Assembly: GCF_964204865.1 (NCBI RefSeq)
Contig: NC_135259.1
Span: 10,240,974-10,304,973 of the forward strand
From: Styela clava
Lineage: Eukaryota > Chordata > Ascidiacea > Stolidobranchia > Styelidae
Direction of reading: 5' to 3'
DNA: 64,000 bases
Under the pieces are notes generated by a model. That model saw nothing but the letters and a program-made list of their open reading frames with translations. It ran no database searches and had not been told where the DNA came from. Within the stretch, counting starts at the first letter, position 1. Each line of letters opens with the position of its first letter. Made by a program: the position numbers and the translations under genes. Below, in pieces: positions 59,111-64,000 of this stretch.

Positions 59111-62100
59111 CTGTCCATGAAATGAAAAGATGGGTTTACCAAGTATACTTGGTATAAAACTATTTTCACGGGGGAATAGGGTACAGGACAACTGTTTACA
59201 TTTTGTTAGTTGTAAACATATTGTGTATCTGACTTGAAACGCGGTGCTACAACAGAACGTTACAATAATGACATTCAAATCAAGATCAGGCCATATCCAT
59301 ACTCTTGTCTCTAACAATTTTCTTCAACGCAGAAATTTCCCATGTATAGGACTACGAAAGAAGTCGCATATTTTACTCGGGGTATTCATTAATGTGGAGG
59401 CCGAGAATACACAGATACCAAGCTATATACTACAGTATTTTCGGGGGAAAACACACCTTTGAATAGTCTTACCGCATAACAGCTTCGAATTAGAAACTTC
59501 GAATAAGAAACATAAAAATCCACCAACAAATACTATAGATATATAGAAAAGGTGACATGCAGAAAAGTATTAAGATACACGATAACCTTTCATTGCGTAT
59601 TCATATATCTTAGTTCATCTCTCAAATAGCTTATGCTATCGTCTCAGTTATTTCGAAATGATCGAATTATATTCCAAATTAATTAATAGTTGTTATTGAG
59701 TATACATTTTTTTTCTGAATTCTGATGTTTAAAATAATTTACATGACGACACGTTCACAGTCAATGACATTACCATATATTCTCTTTTATCTTGTTCTCT
59801 CTTTTGGCAAAAACATTTTGTTGTAATTCTCATGCAATTCTCGGGTACTTTTGTAACTTGGTAGCCCTTTTGTAGCATCTAAATATGCTTGAAGGCGGAG
59901 TTTTTATTTGATTTTTCCAGCGTATCTATCTGATTTTCTTTATTGTGTTTTCGTTTTTACCATTGTCCCGATTTTTTAGTATCAAAAAAGAGTCCTGATT
60001 TTAAGCGATCAACGCCACCGGGAATAACAATGTCACGAGGAAACAAGAGAGCTATGCTCAAATATATGGACACGTAGAGTCACATAATTTTGATTACGTC
60101 ATAGCGAAAAAAAAAAGTAATAGCCTTCTGGAGAAAATTTTTATCTTTAACCACTGAAAATTTCAAAGCAATTGGTCCAGTATTTGAAGAGAAAAGTGAC
60201 TTGTTAAAAACGTGTCAAAGAACAACAACAACAACAACATAATATTGAAACGATCGTTATGTCCACTACGTGTCCAATAAGAGACAAATCAACTATGAAG
60301 AGAACGTGGTACAGCGACGAGCGCGTTTTTTAGCGCTGCCGTTAGTCACGTGGTATAACGGAAGTGATTAAAATTCGCATTCACGGGGAGAAGGTTCATT
60401 CATTCCTATTTATATTTTAGATTATTGTGGTATTTTCTCTTATAGTTGTATGAGGGGAATATAAGATTGGCATCGAAATTTTATAACTCCCAATATTCCA
60501 GGGCTTTGTGAGTACTTTCTCGCAGATTTTTTTGTCATTAATCATTGATCTCGGAGATATTCAACCATGATCGACTGGTAACAAACCATATGCTTGTTTG
60601 GCCGAAATTGAGGAGAACTTTACAGGTGTATCGTTCGAAACCTGGCTCAGATTATTAGGCAGGCTAATGCCATATCAAACGCCATGGTCGAGCGTGGTTA
60701 ATTCTATTTCTTCAAACAAAAAATTCATATTACACTAAATATACGCAACTGCAGAGAATAATGGCTGACTGCGATAACATATCGCTTGAAAAATGTGCAG
60801 ATAAGACTAAAACCAGTCGATATATAACCGAATAGTTTTTATTACATCAAATTTTTAAAACATCGTTGAAAAGACAATTTTTATTATATATATACAATAT
60901 AACTTCATCCAAATATGAGATCACTTTGTTGGGTCTACTTCATCCACGTCTACGAAGATGAGGAAACCAGGAACGACTTCGTCTACCTGTAGCGCAAAAG
61001 TTAAAATAATCAATGCTATTATCAAACTTAGTATAAATGAACAATTACAAATGTTATACATCTTTCACGTTGACAGGATTGGCTAAAAATGCCATTCTCC
61101 TTGTAAATACATGACACAATCAAAATGTCGCCAGGATTTATTTTATATTTTATTGTTATATATGAATTAAGATTAACACATATATGTTATATCGGATTCA
61201 AAAAAATCCTTACACACAATAAAAAAATATGTATGTGTTTGTTAATTCAATCAGATATTTTATTATAAAAAAAGTTAAGTTTAGTCGTAATATTTACTTC
61301 TACGGATAACGGAACATTTATTGTGGTACATTTTACAGGACGTAGTACATTTATTTCCTGTGATCGGTGGAGGATAATATTGTACGTCATGCTTAATTAA
61401 AAACGAGCTATATTAACTGATAATTTGGTACCTTCGATCGATGCAATCCATAGCATCAGCAATATGAAAACGACGATTTTTCTCCAGATAGGACCCATTT
61501 CTATTGTGATAGTACCAATCAGTTTTTGTCTAACCAAAAAACTAAAAAAGACATAATATACATGAGTTAGTCAGAATACATCTGGCACATGGGTGAGCTA
61601 AAGGAGGTTTTCAACTAATTAACTAATTTTAAGTTATACACGGTCAAATTTTTTTATCTATCGAAAATATAGAATGAAGTCCTGAACAGTTGATTGGGGA
61701 AACTATGTATATAATCTTTCCGCGAGCTACTTTTCCAATCGTGTGACTTCGACCAACTTGTAAGTAACAACATGGTAGACTTTAGCTGATAATATTGACA
61801 TCTCAAATTTTCTTACTAATATGGTTTTTCAATATGCTTTCTATGCTTGGTCCACTGTCTACCACCTAAAAAGGGCTAGGATTTCTAATGCATCGCAGTA
61901 AATCACACTCAGATGTTCGTTCGAATTAGATATATGGAGTTTCAGACTTCAATTCAAAAGAAAGACGAAGTGATGAACTATGCTGATTTAGCCTATTTCA
62001 GCGACTCAAATTCGTTTCGTTGACATTTGATGAGGAAATACCCAAGTCAGCTGTATCCAGAAAGTTGGCATGCCATGATTTATTCGGATGTTTACGACGC

Positions 62101-62445
62101 CGCTTTCTTTTCCCGACAGTTTATTACCATCTTTCGTTTTTTTGGCGCGAAACTTATCAATAAACAGTTAGAAAAACATCGTGCATCTTATGTCTCATGT
62201 GCTGTTGTACTATATGTCTATTACTTTTGGTTTGACAACCTCTCAGCATACACCAGAATGATGTATACCTTATATTGATTTTTTTCCATTTTTATTACTT
62301 TTTCATGCATAAAATTACCTTCAGAACCCAGCCTCTTTAGAGACCCACGAGTGTATATCTATAACATCATTTAGCTTCTGAATCAATTAAAATTGGTGAT
62401 ATCTACCTAGATCTACACAAATGCGGTGCCGCGCCAAAAGAAAAA
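59111..62445. other. Intergenic, retroelement-like 3' end near 60200
   Basis: No gene supported. About 60040-60238 resembles an RTE-type 3' end: TTTCAAAGCAATTGGTCCAG then a CAA tandem tail (AACAACAACAACAACAAC). About 60315-60420 shares a block with 63051-63165 (GCGTTTTTTAGC, CCGTTAGT, GTGATT). Confidence 0.45.
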
Positions 62446-62784
62446 CAGTAGTAGGGTACCTTGGTTGGGTATTCAATGACCCGCGGTTTCCATGGTTACC
62501 CAGGCCTGTGGTGTCTGGAGCCGTCTTCTTCTTTTTACTAGGGTGATAACAGGTCGCTCAAATGTGTCTCAAACTCTGGCCTTTGTTAGGATTTTACGTT
62601 TGACTTCTTTCTCAGTATGATTTAATGTTAAATTTACTCCTTCGTAGGTGACGCTGCTAGATAACCTTACTGGTTTATCGGGTCTCCTTTCACACTCAAA
62701 TTCATATTTATTTATTTTTCCTAATTTTGTTTGTTCATAATGTACTCTCAGTTTGTGATAAAATAAACTACTGACTGACTGAAT
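62446..62784 (+). repeat. LINE 3' end fragment with ACTG tail
   Basis: The stretch ends AAATAAACTACTGACTGACTG, an AATAAA-like motif plus short tandem tail, like the TGATAC tail of the CR1-like LINE at 58390-58422. The upstream sequence is probably a LINE 3' UTR. No open frame. Confidence 0.45.
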
Positions 62785-63234
62785 ACTACAAAGTAAGGCA
62801 CGTTAACAATTCTTGCTCAATAAAAACCTAATCAAAGACGATTTCAATATCTCACTCCACGTTGAAAATTTGAATTTTCAGACTTTCAGTCTATTCTGTT
62901 TATCGATTCTCGCATGCATTGGTTGGCTTATTGTAGTAAAAATCTTGTGGCAAAACTCAAAGTGTCTTGATTGGTGTGCATGGAGTAGGCTATGCGTGTG
63001 CATTCTGATTAGGAATCTGGACTTAACGAATTAATGACTTATTTAGTAGAGAGTAGTGCGTTTTTTTAGCCTCACCGTTAGTACAGTGGTGTACTGTAAA
63101 GGATGTGATTGGTTATAGGCATAATCTAAGAGCGAGTACATGATGAAGAATGAAGATACGATTTAATTCATTCCCAAGTTCTTCCAATATTTTTACGAGT
63201 TTTAAATCAGAGAAAAAAATTCAATGTCAAATGA
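62785..63234. other. Intergenic, contains a dispersed repeat block
   Basis: About 63051-63165 is a diverged direct repeat of about 60315-60420. No gene seen. Confidence 0.35.
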
Positions 63235-63504
63235 ATGCGTAAGTTTAAGGTATCGAATGATGTAGAAGAAAAAAAATTGTCCCTACCTTCCCCTATCTGG
63301 AAAACGCAATTCCACAAGGACTTTAACAATTTAATATTTGAAATTCATGGTAAAGTTTCTCTTCTGACAATTATTAAATCATCCAATTCAAATGACCAGA
63401 AAAACGATGCATCTTCAGGTCCACAATGGGTCGTGTCTGACAATATGCATGCCTTGAAATATCTAATTAATCTGGTTATGAAACACGAGTATTGTCAAAC
63501 ATAG
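63235..63504 (+). CDS. Weak small open frame, hypothetical
   Basis: An ATG-started frame of 89 codons with a mixed polar composition (FKVSNDVEEKKLSLPSP, PQWVVSDNMHALKYLINLV) that looks more protein-like than the neighbouring chance frames. I recognise no family, no signal and no intron border. It could be an exon of a gene continuing beyond the window, or chance. Confidence 0.2.
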   Translation: MRKFKVSNDVEEKKLSLPSPIWKTQFHKDFNNLIFEIHGKVSLLTIIKSSNSNDQKNDASSGPQWVVSDNMHALKYLINLVMKHEYCQT

Positions 63505-63810
63505 TGTGATCCAGGCTGGCACTTTTAGGATCACCGCCCAAAGAATAAAGTAGCATTTTGCGCCTATATTCAGTTATAGCAAACCCATAGTACAACTTGG
63601 ACAAGTCGCATTTACTACGCGCATCATTTTATATTTGGGCGTCTAGGTGGCAATTACTTATAACCAAATAAGCAATATTTTTTTTGAGATTGGTTATGTG
63701 TTATTATCATTACATACATCCGCCCAAGTGGGTGTTCACCCACTATAGGGAGTGTATGGAAATTACCGTTCATGTTTGTTAAAATCACGGAACTTTAATG
63801 TTGTATCGAT

Positions 63811-63960
63811 GCTCCCGAAGTATGTGTATCAAGATGGCGCATAACCTGAACATATTATGTGTATCAAGTTAGGGTCCAGGGCATCCCGAGTGGGTCGCCA
63901 TAAGCTGTGGTAATAAATAGTGGGTCCAAACTCTGAAAAGTTTGGGAACCACTGCTTCAG
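63811..63960. repeat. One-sided copy of the palindromic MITE and a hAT right terminus
   Basis: GCTCCCGAAGTATGTGTATC and AAGATGGCGCATAACCTGAA match the left arm of the CTCCTGAAGTATG family, but no right arm follows. AAAAGTTTGGGAACCACTG at about 63936-63954 is another right end of the CAGTGGTTCCCAAAC hAT-MITE family. Confidence 0.6.
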
Positions 63961-64000
63961 ATAATATGATTGTCATCGCAAATTTACTTACTTATATAGT

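Noticed and set aside
62027-62278. An 83-codon plus-strand frame
   Set aside because: Aromatic-rich chance-like composition, no motif and no splice context.
1-64000. CRISPR arrays, operon-type bacterial features, rRNA genes
   Set aside because: The tandem repeats lack unique spacers of constant length, the genes have spliceosomal introns, and no rRNA-like sequence is visible.

Overview
This window is animal nuclear DNA. It is AT-rich, its genes are interrupted by GT-AG introns, and much of the space between genes is transposon debris. The host genes (microspherule protein 1, NFX1, a family-31 glycosyltransferase) are animal orthologues. The tRNA-derived SINE, hAT, L1/Tx1-like and CR1-like element mix would fit a marine invertebrate such as a tunicate, but the species cannot be fixed from the sequence alone.

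Region 1-5.4 kb is nested transposon debris. It holds an inverted-repeat element with an 8-bp target duplication (758-1158), a hAT MITE with a perfect 8-bp duplication (1673-2169), a 5'-truncated L1/Tx1-like LINE on the minus strand with poly(A) tail and 12-bp duplication (2209-4206), and a 35-bp minisatellite (4341-5170).

Region 5.5-13.0 kb is the most interesting part. Four minus-strand exons (12330-12173, 11912-11779, 11541-11300, 10475-6207) join in phase into an intact 1600-residue protein. It has duplicated N-terminal Cys/His modules, a FEN1/XPG-like PIN nuclease domain with a full set of acidic residues, and a C-terminal tesmin/TSO1 CXC zinc motif. The unit is bracketed by inverted repeats near 5521-5596 and 12904-12976, so it may be an autonomous mobile element of a type I cannot name. 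A hAT MITE with a perfect 8-bp duplication sits in its last intron.

Region 13.5-23.3 kb contains a hAT transposon (13550-16348) with terminal inverted repeats and a transposase broken by two frameshifts in six-base homopolymers. It also holds an element with 46-bp internal repeats, a palindromic MITE, a full-length tRNA-derived SINE and a second copy of the element at 758-1158.

Region 23.4-37.7 kb is the host-gene block on the plus strand: a single-exon helical protein of unknown function (23431-24321), an eight-exon MCRS1 (24923-31341, 461 aa) and a single-exon NFX1 (33642-37154, 1170 aa). MCRS1 introns carry SINE and MITE insertions. The region 37.9-46.7 kb has no gene I can support, only SINE and MITE copies.

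Region 46.7-49.0 kb holds a two-exon GT31 glycosyltransferase; its short first exon supplies the membrane anchor. Region 50.6-59.1 kb is a tandem segmental duplication. Each copy carries an intronless class I methyltransferase pseudogene disabled by different lesions. Copy A later received a hAT MITE and copy B a CR1-like LINE, and each copy preserves the other's empty site. The remainder to 64 kb is non-coding with retroelement 3' ends and one weak small ORF.
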